A stretch of 64,000 bases of DNA, taken from positions 26,485 through 90,484 of the forward strand of contig JBMOPO010000033.1 of the NCBI GenBank assembly GCA_049325095.1. The letters run 5' to 3'. Of the stretch, positions 45,241 to 54,666 are shown piece after piece (positions within the stretch are counted from its first letter, which is position 1; each line of letters opens with the position of its first letter). The position numbers and the translations under genes are program-made. Source of the DNA: JAGPUQ01 sp049325095. GTDB lineage: Bacteria > Pseudomonadota > Gammaproteobacteria > Pseudomonadales > Porticoccaceae. The notes under the pieces were generated by a model. It searched no databases and was not told where the DNA came from. It worked only from the letters and a program-made list of their open reading frames with translations.

Positions 45241-46271
45241 GGCCAGGTCGCTCCCAGCACGCGCGGCTCCGGCTCCAGCAGCACGCCGAACCGCTCGGCC
45301 ACCGAGCGGCGCACCGCGCGCGCCAGTTCCAGGAGGGCCACGGCGCCGCCGCCGCGGTTGACCAGCACCAGGGCCTGGCGGTCGTGGACCCCGACGCCGC
45401 ACCGCTCGACCCCCTTCCAGCCGCACTGCTCGATCAGCCAGGCGGCGGCCAGCTTGACCTGCCCCCCCGGCGCCGGAAAGGTCGCGAGCCCCGGGCAGCG
45501 CGCCGCCAGGGCGCGCGCCGCGGCGGCGGACACCACCGGATTCTTGAAGAAACTGCCGGCATTGGGCAGCACCGCCGGATCCGGCAGCCGCGCGCGGCGC
45601 AGCGCCATCACCGCGGCCGCCACTTCGGCTGGAGAGATCTCCGCCGCCGGGCGATCGCCCAGGGCCTCGCGCAGCGCCGGGTAGTCCAGCACCGGCGCCG
45701 GCACGCGCCGCAGCTCCAGGGTGACCGAGATGATCAGCCAGCGATCGCGCTCGCCCTGCTTGAAAATGCTGTCCCGATAGCCGAACCCGCAGTCGGCGCG
45801 GCTGAACCGGCGGATGGCGCCGGTGGCGATCTCGAGCGCGGTCAGGTGCAGGAACCGGCTCTCCAGTTCGACCCCATAGGCGCCGATGTTCTGTACCGGC
45901 GCGGCGCCCGCGGTGCCCGGGATCAGCGCCAGGTTTTCGAGCCCGTACCAGCCCTGCCGCAGGCAGTGGGCGACGGTGGCGTGCCAGTTCTCACCGGCGC
46001 CGACCTGCAATTCCAACCGCCCGTGCCGCTCGCCCACCAGGCGCCGGCCGCCGATGGCGACCCGGACGACGAGCCCGGGCAGGTCGCCGGCCAGCACCAC
46101 ATTGCTGCCCTCGCCCAGCACCGTGACCGGCAGCCGCCGCGCGCGGGCGAAATCCAGCGCCTCGCGCGCCCGGTCGAGGTCGGTCACCGCCGCGAAATAC
46201 TCGGCGCGCGCGGCCAGTGCCAGGGTGTTGCAGGCGCGCAGGTCGAAGTCGCGGCGGAGGGTCGAGGTCAC
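45237..46271 (-). CDS. murB: UDP-N-acetylenolpyruvoylglucosamine reductase
   Basis: A 344-residue FAD enzyme making UDP-MurNAc for peptidoglycan. FAD-binding segments are VTVLGEGSNVVLAGDLPGLVVR and LENLALIPGTAGAAPVQNIGAYGVEL. Catalytic residues are visible as the arginine in GYRDSIFK, the serine in PNAGSFFKNP and the glutamate in LEPEPR. The long form with the extra YRDSIFK region is the E. coli-like type I enzyme. A GTG start overlaps the phosphatase stop (GTGA). Confidence 0.95.
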   Translation of the reverse strand: MTSTLRRDFDLRACNTLALAARAEYFAAVTDLDRAREALDFARARRLPVTVLGEGSNVVLAGDLPGLVVRVAIGGRRLVGERHGRLELQVGAGENWHATVAHCLRQGWYGLENLALIPGTAGAAPVQNIGAYGVELESRFLHLTALEIATGAIRRFSRADCGFGYRDSIFKQGERDRWLIISVTLELRRVPAPVLDYPALREALGDRPAAEISPAEVAAAVMALRRARLPDPAVLPNAGSFFKNPVVSAAAARALAARCPGLATFPAPGGQVKLAAAWLIEQCGWKGVERCGVGVHDRQALVLVNRGGGAVALLELARAVRRSVAERFGVLLEPEPRVLGATWP

Positions 46272-46759
46272 AGCGAATGGCGGCGGCGCAGCACGTCGAG
46301 CAGCCGGCCGGCGCCCCCTTCGATCAACTCCAGCACGGCCTCGAAGTGGCTGGCATCGCCGGCATAGGGGTCCGGCACCTCGAGCCCGTGCGGATGCCCG
46401 GCGGCGCGCAGGAACAGATCCAGCCGGCCCCGATACCAGTCCGGGCGCAGCCGCTCCAGGTCGCGCAGATTGGCCAGGTCCATGGCGAGAATGTAGTCGA
46501 ACTGCCCGAAATCGGCCGGGGTCACCTGCCGTGCGCGCAGCCCCTCGAGGTCGTAGCCGCGCTCGCTGGCGGCGCGCCGCGTGCGCGGGTCCGGCGGGCG
46601 GCCCAGGTGCCAGTCGCCGGTCCCGGCGGAATCGACCCGCAGCCGCCCGGCGAGGCCGGCCTCGGCCAGGCGCGCGCGGAACACCCCCTCGGCGGTCGGC
46701 GAGCGGCAGATGTTGCCCAGACAGACGAACAACACCCCGAGCGGGCGCGCATCGCTCAC
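46268..46759 (-). CDS. Low-molecular-weight protein-tyrosine phosphatase
   Basis: A 163-residue phosphatase with the CxxxxxR(S/T) active site VCLGNICRSPTAEG at residues 12-25 and the general-acid aspartate in VPDPYAGD. Such enzymes (Wzb-like) regulate polysaccharide synthesis, but no kinase partner is encoded nearby. The start is GTG overlapping the kdsB stop; murB follows with the same kind of overlap. The kdsB-ptp-murB order is conserved in Pseudomonas. Confidence 0.9.
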   Translation of the reverse strand: MSDARPLGVLFVCLGNICRSPTAEGVFRARLAEAGLAGRLRVDSAGTGDWHLGRPPDPRTRRAASERGYDLEGLRARQVTPADFGQFDYILAMDLANLRDLERLRPDWYRGRLDLFLRAAGHPHGLEVPDPYAGDASHFEAVLELIEGGAGRLLDVLRRRHSL

Positions 46760-47517
46760 GGCGCGCGACTCCCGAACCCCTCCCGCACCCGCGCCAGATC
46801 TTCCGGCGTGTCGACCCCGGCGGGGACCGGCGCGGCGGCGACGGCGACCCGGATCGGCACGCCGTTGACCAGGAAGCGCAGTTGCTCCAGGGCCTCCACG
46901 GCTTCCAGGGGCGCCACCGGCCAGCGGGTGAAGCGGCGCAGCGCCGCCACCCGGTAGGCGTAGAGGCCGATGTGGCGCAGCGGCGGGCAGCGCGCATCCA
47001 GCGGCGGCGCTGCGCGCCGCGCCAGATCCCGGGCCCAGGGAATGGGCGCGCGGCTGAAATACAGCGCCCGGCCAGCCGCCACCACCACCTTGACCGCATT
47101 GGGATCGGCCAATTCGCCGGGCCCGGCGATCGGCTCGCAGAGGGTGGCGACCCCGCAGTCCGGATGCGCGGCCAGCTCCGCGGCGACCTGGTCGATGACC
47201 GCCGGCGGCAATAGGGGTTCGTCGCCCTGGACGTTGACCACGATGTCGTCCTCCGCCCAGCCCAGCAGGTCGGCGACCTCGGCGATGCGGTCGGTGCCGG
47301 AGGCGTGCTCCGCCCGGGTCATGCAGGCGATGCCGCCGGCCGCCTCGATGCGGGCGCGGACCTGTTCGTGGTCGGTGGCCACCACCACCGCCCGCGCGCC
47401 GCTGGCCAGGGCGGCCCGGCGCACGTGCTCGACCATGGGCTGTCCGGCGATCTCCAGGAGCGGCTTGCCGGGCAGCCGGGAAGCGCCGTAGCGGGCGGGA
47501 ATCACACAGTAAAACAT
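46756..47517 (-). CDS. kdsB: 3-deoxy-manno-octulosonate cytidylyltransferase
   Basis: A 253-residue enzyme activating Kdo as CMP-Kdo for lipopolysaccharide. The N-terminal nucleotide motif VIPARYGASRLPGKPL, the NVQGDEPLLPP metal-site segment and HIGLYAYRVAALRRF are all diagnostic. It follows lpxK after a 28-base AT-rich gap with a weak ribosome-binding site. The Trm112-like gene normally found between lpxK and kdsB is absent. Confidence 0.96.
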   Translation of the reverse strand: MFYCVIPARYGASRLPGKPLLEIAGQPMVEHVRRAALASGARAVVVATDHEQVRARIEAAGGIACMTRAEHASGTDRIAEVADLLGWAEDDIVVNVQGDEPLLPPAVIDQVAAELAAHPDCGVATLCEPIAGPGELADPNAVKVVVAAGRALYFSRAPIPWARDLARRAAPPLDARCPPLRHIGLYAYRVAALRRFTRWPVAPLEAVEALEQLRFLVNGVPIRVAVAAAPVPAGVDTPEDLARVREGFGSRAP

Positions 47518-47545
47518 TGCTTTTTCAATAGGTTGAGATAGTAAA

Positions 47546-48541
47546 TTAATTCAATTGATCAATTTTTGACAGGAGCTGCGCCCAGTCTTCCGGCGCCAGT
47601 TCGGCAGCCACCTCCAGCACCCACAGCCGCGGATCGGCGAAGCCCTCGCACTTGACCGCGTCCTTGGCGGTGATGACCACCGGCAGTGCATCGTCGAACC
47701 GCAGGTCCGCCGCGCACAGCGGATGATGGTCGGGCAGCGCGCGCAACTCCACCCGCATCCCCAGGCGCTCCAGGGTGGCGCGGAAGCGGGCGGGATGGCC
47801 GATCCCGGCCACCGCGTGGACCCGCGGCTGCGGCCCCCATTCCGCCGGCGGCGCGGTTGCCGGCAGGCGCCGCCCGCTGGCCAGATGCCGCAGCGCGATG
47901 GGCTGCAACCTCATGCGCAGCGCCGGCACCGGCGGCCGGTAGTCGCCGCCGTTGACCACCACGGCGTCGACCGCGGCGAGCCGCGCCGGGGGTTCGCGCA
48001 GCGGTCCCGCAGGCAGGCAGCGGCCGTTGCCCAGCCCGCGCGCCCCGTCGATCACCACGATCTCGAAATCCCGGTGCAGGCGGTAGTGCTGCAGGCCATC
48101 GTCGCTGAGCACCAGGTCGCAGGCGCAGTTGGCGAGCAGCCAGTCCACCGCCGCGCGGCGATCGGGGCACACCACCACCGGGCACCCGGTGGTCAGCGCG
48201 ATCAATCTGGGTTCGTCGCCGACCACCGCCGCCGGATGGGCCGGCGTGACCAGCACCGGCTCCGGGCCGGGCCGGCCGCCGTGGCCGCGGCTGACGACGC
48301 CCGGCCGCCGCCCCCGCGCGCGCAACTGCTCGGCGAGCGCAATCAGCAGCGGTGTCTTGCCGGTGCCGCCCACCGCGAGGTTGCCCACCACCACCACCGG
48401 GGCGGCGAACCGCCGGCCCTGGTAGCGGCGCTGGAGCCATTGCCGCCGCCGGCCGGCGACCGCGGCGAACAGCCCGCCCAGGGGCGCGAGCGCGAGCCCC
48501 CAGCCGCCGGGCCGGTACCAGATCCGCTCCGCGGCGATCAC
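47546..48541 (-). CDS. lpxK: Tetraacyldisaccharide 4'-kinase
   Basis: A 331-residue inner-membrane-associated kinase phosphorylating the lipid A precursor. The N-terminal membrane helix region (WGLALAPLGGLFAAVAG) precedes a P-loop NLAVGGTGKTPLLIALAEQL near residues 54-73, and the catalytic DDGLQHYRLHRDFEIVVID follows. The start is GTG overlapping the msbA stop (GTGA), so flippase and kinase are translationally coupled. The last codons lie in an unusually AT-rich stretch. Confidence 0.95.
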   Translation of the reverse strand: MIAAERIWYRPGGWGLALAPLGGLFAAVAGRRRQWLQRRYQGRRFAAPVVVVGNLAVGGTGKTPLLIALAEQLRARGRRPGVVSRGHGGRPGPEPVLVTPAHPAAVVGDEPRLIALTTGCPVVVCPDRRAAVDWLLANCACDLVLSDDGLQHYRLHRDFEIVVIDGARGLGNGRCLPAGPLREPPARLAAVDAVVVNGGDYRPPVPALRMRLQPIALRHLASGRRLPATAPPAEWGPQPRVHAVAGIGHPARFRATLERLGMRVELRALPDHHPLCAADLRFDDALPVVITAKDAVKCEGFADPRLWVLEVAAELAPEDWAQLLSKIDQLN

Positions 48542-50406
48542 GAGGCGGCCCGCGCCAGGGGTTCGAACTGCTGCCGGTACAGGCTGGCGTAGCGTCCCCC
48601 GGCGGCCAGCAGCCGGGCGTGGTCGCCCTCCTCCACGATCCGCCCCGCCTCCAGCACCAGGATGCGATCGGCCTGTTCCACGGTGCTCAGGCGGTGGGCG
48701 ATCACGAAGGTGGTGCGGCCGCGCATGGCCACCTCCAGGGCGGCCTGGATATGGCGCTCCGACTCGGAATCCAGCGCCGAGGTGGCCTCGTCGAGAATCA
48801 GCACCGGGGCGTCCTTGAGCAGCGCGCGGGCGATCGCGAGCCGCTGGCGCTGGCCGCCGGACAGCAGCACCCCGTCATCGCCGATCGGCGTGTCGAAGCC
48901 CTGCGGCAGGGCCTCGATGAACTCCAGCGCCCGGGCGCGGCGCGCGGCGTCGCGGACCTCTGCGGCGCTGCGCGAGGCCAGTTCGCCGTAGGCGATGTTG
49001 TTGTAGACGCTGTCGTTGAACAGCACCACGTGCTGGCTGACGAACGCGATCTGGCGGCGCAGGGCCGCCAGCCGGTACTCCTTGAGCTCCCGGCCGTCGA
49101 GCAGGATCCGCCCCTGCTGGTAACTGTAGAAGCGCGGGATCAGGCTCACCAGCGTGGTCTTGCCGCTGCCGGAGGAGCCCACCAGGGCGATGGTTTCGCC
49201 CGGGGCAACGCGAAAGCAGATGTCGGTGAGCACCTGGGGTGCCCCCTCCCGATAGGCGAACCCGACCCGGTCGAATTCGACCGCGCCGGCGACCCGCGCC
49301 ACCTCCAGGGTGCCGCTGTCGTGCTCCTCTTCGGCGTCCAGGGTCTGGAACAGCGTGTCGGCGGCGGCGATGCCGCGCTGCACCACCGCATTGACCTGGG
49401 TGAGCTGGCGCACCGGCTTGGCGAGCATCGCGGCGGCGAAGAGAAATTTGATGAAGCCGCCCACCGTCATGTCGGCGAGCATGGTGGGCGTCAGCACCAG
49501 CCACATGAGCAGCCCCATGATCGCGGCCAGCATCAGCTGCACCACCGGGGTGGAGAGCCCCTCGGTCAACTCCAGCTTCAGGCTCTGGCGCCGGTTGGCC
49601 TCGCTGGCCTGGACCAGCCGGCCGCGCTCGTAGTCGCCGCCGCCGTAGAGATGCATCTCGCGCTGGCCGCTGACCACCTCGCCGGCGATCTGGGTGACGT
49701 TGCCCATGGCCGCCTGGATCTTCTTGCCCAGGCGGCGAAAGCGCGCGCTCACCGCGCCGATGATCGCGGCCACCACCGGCATCAGGGTGAGGAAGATCAG
49801 CGCCAGCCGCCAGTTCAGCCACAGCAGATAGGCGAGCAGGACCGCGGTGAGGAAGCCCTCGCGGATGATCACCTTGAGGGCGCTGGTGGTGGCGCCCATC
49901 ACCTGGAACACGTGGTAGGTCAGTTGCGCGACCAGATGGCCGGACATGTTGCCGTCGAAATAGGCGGCCGGCATCCGGGTGTACTTGTCGAACACCTGGG
50001 TGCGCAGGCGGTGGACCACCGACTGGGCGACGTAACTCATGCCGTAGTTGCCGAGCAGGAAGCCAAACCCCCGCACCACCGCGATGCCGACCAGCATGGC
50101 CGGCAACACCAGCCGCGCCTGGGCCAGCGGGTCGTCATCGCCGACCAGATGGCGGGCGATCCGCGCGGTGATCCCGGAGTCGCTCACCTGCATGCCCAGG
50201 CCGCCGGTATCCACCGCCTCGCCCGTCACCCGGGTCAGGACATCGACCAGATAGCCGAACACATCGATGAAGGCGATCTCCATGGCGCCGAACAGCCAGA
50301 GCCCGAACACCGAGAGCAGGAACACCGGAATGTACGGCCGCACATAGCCCATCAGGCGCCAATAGATGCGCAGGCTGCCGCGCCGGTCCGACGAGCGCCC
50401 GGGCAT
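48538..50406 (-). CDS. msbA: Lipid A export ABC transporter MsbA
   Basis: A 622-residue homodimeric ABC exporter that flips lipid A-core across the inner membrane. Six membrane helices fill about residues 20-340. The ATPase domain has Walker A GSSGSGKTTL, the Q-loop at FVSQHVVLF, signature LLSGGQRQRLAIARALL and Walker B VLILDEATSALDSESE, with the switch histidine in VIAHRLST. An insertion of about 30 residues between helices 1 and 2 (DVLTRVTGEAVDTGGLGMQV) is longer than in E. coli. It sits between exbD and lpxK. Confidence 0.93.
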   Translation of the reverse strand: MPGRSSDRRGSLRIYWRLMGYVRPYIPVFLLSVFGLWLFGAMEIAFIDVFGYLVDVLTRVTGEAVDTGGLGMQVSDSGITARIARHLVGDDDPLAQARLVLPAMLVGIAVVRGFGFLLGNYGMSYVAQSVVHRLRTQVFDKYTRMPAAYFDGNMSGHLVAQLTYHVFQVMGATTSALKVIIREGFLTAVLLAYLLWLNWRLALIFLTLMPVVAAIIGAVSARFRRLGKKIQAAMGNVTQIAGEVVSGQREMHLYGGGDYERGRLVQASEANRRQSLKLELTEGLSTPVVQLMLAAIMGLLMWLVLTPTMLADMTVGGFIKFLFAAAMLAKPVRQLTQVNAVVQRGIAAADTLFQTLDAEEEHDSGTLEVARVAGAVEFDRVGFAYREGAPQVLTDICFRVAPGETIALVGSSGSGKTTLVSLIPRFYSYQQGRILLDGRELKEYRLAALRRQIAFVSQHVVLFNDSVYNNIAYGELASRSAAEVRDAARRARALEFIEALPQGFDTPIGDDGVLLSGGQRQRLAIARALLKDAPVLILDEATSALDSESERHIQAALEVAMRGRTTFVIAHRLSTVEQADRILVLEAGRIVEEGDHARLLAAGGRYASLYRQQFEPLARAAS

Positions 50407-50409
50407 CGG

Positions 50410-50838
50410 TCAGCCTCCGCCGCCGTCGGGCAACTGGCTGGCGATGTTGAGCTGCGAAAACCCCGCCTTGCCGACCGCCTCCATGGCCGTCACCACCGCC
50501 TGGTGGGCGGTCCTGGCGTCGGCGGCGATGGTCACCGGGATATCCGGATTGCCGGCTGACAGCTCCCGCAACCCGCGCACCAGGGTATCCCGCTGGCGGT
50601 TGATCAGGGCGACGCCGTTGAGCGCGTAGGCCCCGTCCCGATCGATGGTGATCTCGATGCTCTCGGGCGGCACCTCGCCGCGCTCGGCATCCGCGGTGGG
50701 CAGCCGGATCTGCAACCTCGACTCCTTGGTAAAGGTGGTGGCGACCATGAAGAAGATCAGCAGCAGAAACACCACATCGATCAGCGGCGTGATATTGATC
50801 TCGGCAACCCGGCCGCGCCGGCGGCGGCGGACACTCAC
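50410..50838 (-). CDS. exbD: ExbD/TolR-family biopolymer transport protein
   Basis: A 142-residue inner-membrane protein of proton-driven energy-transducing complexes. One N-terminal helix holds the essential aspartate D21 in INITPLIDVVFLLLIFFMV, followed by a periplasmic domain (IRLPTADAERGEVPPESIEITIDRDG). Together with ExbB it would power a TonB- or Tol-like system; the position next to msbA/lpxK is the usual gammaproteobacterial one and the partner is not established. GTG start overlaps the exbB stop. Confidence 0.92.
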   Translation of the reverse strand: MSVRRRRRGRVAEINITPLIDVVFLLLIFFMVATTFTKESRLQIRLPTADAERGEVPPESIEITIDRDGAYALNGVALINRQRDTLVRGLRELSAGNPDIPVTIAADARTAHQAVVTAMEAVGKAGFSQLNIASQLPDGGGG

Positions 50839-51470
50839 CGGGCGACTCCGGCATCGCCCGGCGGCAGGCGATCGCCGTGCATGGCATCCACCAGGCGAAT
50901 CGCCTGATCCTCCATGGTCACCGCCAGGCCGTCGATGCGGCGTTCAAAAAAATGGTGGCAGATCAGCGCCGGAATGGCCACCATCAGGCCCGCGGCGGTG
51001 GTGATCAGCGCCTTGGCGATGCCGCCGGCGAGCACCGCCGCATTGCCGGAGCCCACTTCCACCATCGCGGTGAACACCTCGATCATGCCGAATACCGTCC
51101 CCAGCAGCCCGAGCAGGGGCGCGATGGCGGCGATGGTGCCCAGCGCGGAGACGAACCGCTCCAGCTCGTGGGTGACCTGCCCCGCGCTCTCCTCGACACT
51201 GTCCTTCATCACCTCGCGGCCGTGATGGGCGTTGGCCAGCGCCGTGGCCAGCACCTGGCCGAGCGGCGAGGACTGGCGCAGCTCCTGCAGCCGGTCGCGG
51301 CTGATCTGCTCCTGGCTCACCCACTGCCAGACCTGGGGCAGCAGTTGGCTTGGCACCACCCGCTCCGGGCGCAGCGCAAGAAAGCGTTCGATCGCGACCA
51401 CCACGACAAATACCGAACAGCCGAGCAGCGGCACCATCAGCCAGCCGCCGGCCACGATCAGTTCATACAC
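50835..51470 (-). CDS. exbB: ExbB/TolQ-family proton channel
   Basis: A 211-residue inner-membrane protein with three hydrophobic segments: one at the N-terminus (LIVAGGWLMVPLLGCSVFVVVVAIERFLAL), and two near the end (ALGTIAAIAPLLGLLGTVFGMIEVF and ALITTAAGLMVAIPALICHHFFE). These contain the conserved TolQ/ExbB GT-V-GMI and T-A-G-L-VAIPA motifs. It forms the channel with the ExbD product encoded next. The start appears to be GTG (MYELIVAGG). It lies about 70 bases after comEC. Confidence 0.92.
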   Translation of the reverse strand: MYELIVAGGWLMVPLLGCSVFVVVVAIERFLALRPERVVPSQLLPQVWQWVSQEQISRDRLQELRQSSPLGQVLATALANAHHGREVMKDSVEESAGQVTHELERFVSALGTIAAIAPLLGLLGTVFGMIEVFTAMVEVGSGNAAVLAGGIAKALITTAAGLMVAIPALICHHFFERRIDGLAVTMEDQAIRLVDAMHGDRLPPGDAGVAR

Positions 51471-51537
51471 GCCCGCTTCTCCCGTCCGACCGCACGCATG
51501 TTACGCCACAAGCCGCCGGGCCCGCACCGGGACCCGT

Positions 51538-53851
51538 TCATCCGCCGTCCCAGTAGCGCCGGCGCGCGGCGCGCGCGGCATGGATCTCCACCGCCTCCGC
51601 CGCATCCGGATCGCGCCACAGAAACTGCACCGCGCCCGCGGTCGCGGTATGCCAGGCCCGGGCGCCGGCCTCCGCGTACCTGGCCACCACCTCGGGGTGC
51701 GGATGTCCGAAATGGTGGCGATGGCCGGCCGAATACACCACATGGCGCGGCCGGGTCCGGGCGACGAACGCCGGCGACGAGGAGCTGCGGCTGCCGTGAT
51801 GCGGCGCCACCAGCAGCGCCACCCCCGCCGGCAGCCGCCCGTCCGCCAGCAGCGCGGCTTCGCTGCGGCGCTCGATGTCGCCGGTCAGCAGCACCCGCGC
51901 CGCGCCGAACTCGACCAGCAGCACACAGGAGCGGTCATTGTCCCGCCCCTCGCGGCCCGGGGGATGCAGGATGCGAAACTGCACGCCATCCCACGACCAG
52001 TGCTGGCCGGCCCGGCACAGCTCGGTCCCCGGCGCCGGGTCCCGCACCGGCATGCCGCGCAGCGCGCGCCGCGGCGGATACTCGCGCACCAGACCGGCGA
52101 CCCCGCCGCTGTGGTCGAGATCCTCGTGGCTGACCAGCAGCACATCGAGCTGCCGCCAGCCGCGGCGGCGCAGATAGTGCGCGACGATGTCGGCGCCGGC
52201 GTCGAACCGCTCGCCGAACACCGGGCCGGCGTCGTACACCAGCACATGGCCTGCGGTCTCCACCACGGTCGCCAGCCCCTGGCCGACGTCGAGCACCGTC
52301 ACCTGCAGCGGCGGGCGCCGGGGTTGGCCGGCCACGACCACCAGCAGCAGCGCGAGCAGCCCGTAGCGCCGCAACGCCAGCCCGGGCGGCGCCAGCAGGC
52401 AGACCGATGCCAACCCCAGGAGTCCCAGCACGGCTTCACTCAGACCCGCCGCCGGGCGCCAGCGCCACTGGGCGCTGAGCTCGGCCACCTGCGACAGCAG
52501 CTGGTCGAAGCCCTGCAGGGACAGCCCCGCCAGACCCCACAGAGCATCCGCCAGCGGCGGCCAGATCGGCATCGCCAACAGCCCGAGCAGGCACAGGGGT
52601 ACCGAGACGATGCTCACCCAGGGCACCGCCGGCAGATTGATCAGCGGAGCCAGCAGAGGCACTTCGCCCTGAAACCACAGCAGTCCCAGGGTGGTGCCCA
52701 GGGGCACCACCACCTGGGCGAGCGCCAGCGCCCGCCACCAGCCGCGGCCGGGGCGCGCGCCGAAGTAGACCATCAGCGCGGCGACCGCGCCGAACGACAC
52801 CCAGGGCCAGGGGCGCCAGCGGCTCCAGCACCGCAATCGCGGCCAGCGCCCACAGGAAGCCGCTGGTCCGGGCCGCCCGCCGGCGTAGCAGCAGCACCAA
52901 AAGCAGGACCGAGAGCATGGCGAACGCCCGCGCGGTGGCCAGTCCGAAGCCGGCCATCGCCGCGTACCCGCCCCCGGTCGCCCAGGCGCACAGGGCCGCC
53001 GCGTGACGCGCCGGCCAGCGCCATCCGGCCGCCTGCAACAGGCGGCCGGCAGCCCCGCCCAACAGCATCCCCAGGCCCGCCGCCAGGCCGATGTGCTGCC
53101 CGGAGACCACCGCCAGATGCAACAACCCGGTGACGCGCAGCCGATCCCAGAGCTCCGCGCTCAGCGCGCTGCCATCGCCCACGGTGAGCGCGCGCAGCAG
53201 GCCGCGCACCTCGGGCGCGAACGGCAGCCGGTCGATGCGCTCCGCCACCCGCCAGCGGAAGGCGTCGATCGACCGCCCTGGCTCTCGGGAATCGGGGCCG
53301 TTGCCCCGATCGGCGCGCACGTAGCCGGTCGCCGAAACGCCGCGCGCAAACAGCCAGCCGGCGTAGTCGAACCCGCCGGGATTGGCAAACCCCCGGGGAT
53401 GGCGCAACCGGACCCGCAGGTGCCAGCGCTCGCCCGGACGCAACTGCGGCGACTCGCCGTACCAGCTCAGCCGCAGGCGGCGCAACGGCGGCACCTGCCC
53501 GACCGCCGCCAGCGGTTGCAGGGCCAGCACCCGCAGCTCGAAACTCAGGCGGCGGGCATTGCGGTCCGGCAGGCCGGCCACCTCGCCGTAGACCTGCCAG
53601 TCGGTCTTGTCGAGCGCGGCCGGCAACTGCGCCTCCAGGCGCGCGGCACCCCAGAGCGCCGCCCAGAGCACCCCGGCCCCGACCGCGGCCAGGACCAGGC
53701 CGGGACGGCGGCCGCGGGGCCAGAGGGCGGCGGCGAGCAGGGTTGCGAGCGATAGGCCGCCGACCAGGGCGGGAGGCGGCAGCGCCGGCCACAGCGCCGA
53801 CGAGTAGCTGCCCAGCGCAAAGGCCGGCAGGACCAGCAGCAAATGGGACAT
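51538..53851 (-). pseudogene. comEC: DNA internalisation protein ComEC/Rec2, frameshifted
   Basis: Together two overlapping frames encode a 770-residue ComEC, the inner-membrane DNA-uptake channel of natural transformation. The N-terminal frame (from ATG at 53851) holds the DUF4131-type domain and much of the Competence domain (TGLLHLAVVSGQHIGLAAGLGMLL). It runs out of phase at LEPLAPLALG, and the rest continues in another frame from WVSFGAVAALMVYFGAR to the end, including the beta-lactamase-like domain with SHEDLDHSGGVAGL and HHGSRSSSSPAF. The break is near 52798-52812. A small deletion between TGGG repeats would explain it; a sequencing error cannot be excluded. Full-length protein is otherwise intact. 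Confidence 0.85.
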
Positions 53852-54030
53852 CCTTGTCAGCCCTGACGGCAGCGTCCTTCGGGCCCATTCTAGAATGTCG
53901 CCGGCCGGGATCGGAACCGGCGGGAGGAGGATACGGGGATAACCAGCGGAGCCGGCCGGCGCCAGCCGCGGCGAAACGCCGGCCGGGAGGCGGGACCTGC
54001 GGCCGGACAGCCCTCCCGCCTCACATCTTG

Positions 54031-54066
54031 CTCATTGATTTACCCGGGATCTTGGCGGACCGGACG
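54031..54066. repeat. Distal copy of tRNA-Asp-associated direct repeat (att-like)
   Basis: This 36-base stretch matches 55310-55345 in its first 12 bases (CTCATTGATTTA) and last 15 (TTGGCGGACCGGACG) with the same 9-base variable spacer. The last 15 bases equal the 3' end of tRNA-Asp plus one flanking base. It is the far boundary of a 1.28-kb segment, as expected for an element inserted at a tRNA 3' end. Confidence 0.6.
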
Positions 54067-54098
54067 ACCGCCATTCGGCGCGTGCTGGAGGGCTAGAC

Positions 54099-54400
54099 AT
54101 GGACGCGGGCACATTGGACAGCCTGGCGCGCGGGTACGGTGAGACGCGCTTCCCGTTCTCCCGGGTGGGTGCTGCTGGGCGGCGCCTGGAGCTGAACGGG
54201 CATACCGCTCCGGTGTTCGGGCGGCTGCGGCTCAAGCGGCTGGACAGTCCGCACATCGCGGCGGATCGCACGGTCTGCCTTTCGGGTCCGAGCCGCTGGG
54301 CCTGCGCTGGTTCGCGGCTGAGGCAGATCGCGAGTGGTTTCTGTTTCCTGGTGAGCAGGACGAGAGTGAAGAGCACTTTCAATGGCGGGTGTTCTTTTGA
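54099..54400 (+). pseudogene. Frameshifted small gene of unknown function
   Basis: An ATG at 54099 opens a frame reading MDAGTLDSLARGYGETRFPF, then RRLELNGHTAPVFGRLRLKRLD. Past about 54275 the protein-like signal shifts to another frame (LPFGSEPLGLRWFAAEADREW and then FPGEQDESEEHFQWRVFF) that ends at the TGA at 54398. The two parts together would give about 100 residues; a one-base loss near 54275-54285 would explain the shift. I do not recognise the family. It lies inside the tRNA-Asp mini-island and is probably inactive. Confidence 0.4.
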
Positions 54401-54666
54401 GCGATGCCATCAGGGAGTGGCTGCGGTTCAGGGCCATCACGAGCGCGCCAGCGGGCACTACAGCCGCGACGATTGCAGGGCCTACCACCTCTTCACCATT
54501 CGAACGCCTGGCTTGCCTGTCACCCCACTACTTGGGTCACTGGTGCCAGGCGTCCCGTCCGGCTGTCCGCGGGCATGGGTATACAGTCTCACGATATAGC
54601 GCACCCGAGCGAACCGGAATACACTGGCGCGGCTTGATACGCCATGACACTGGCTGAGGTTGGGAC

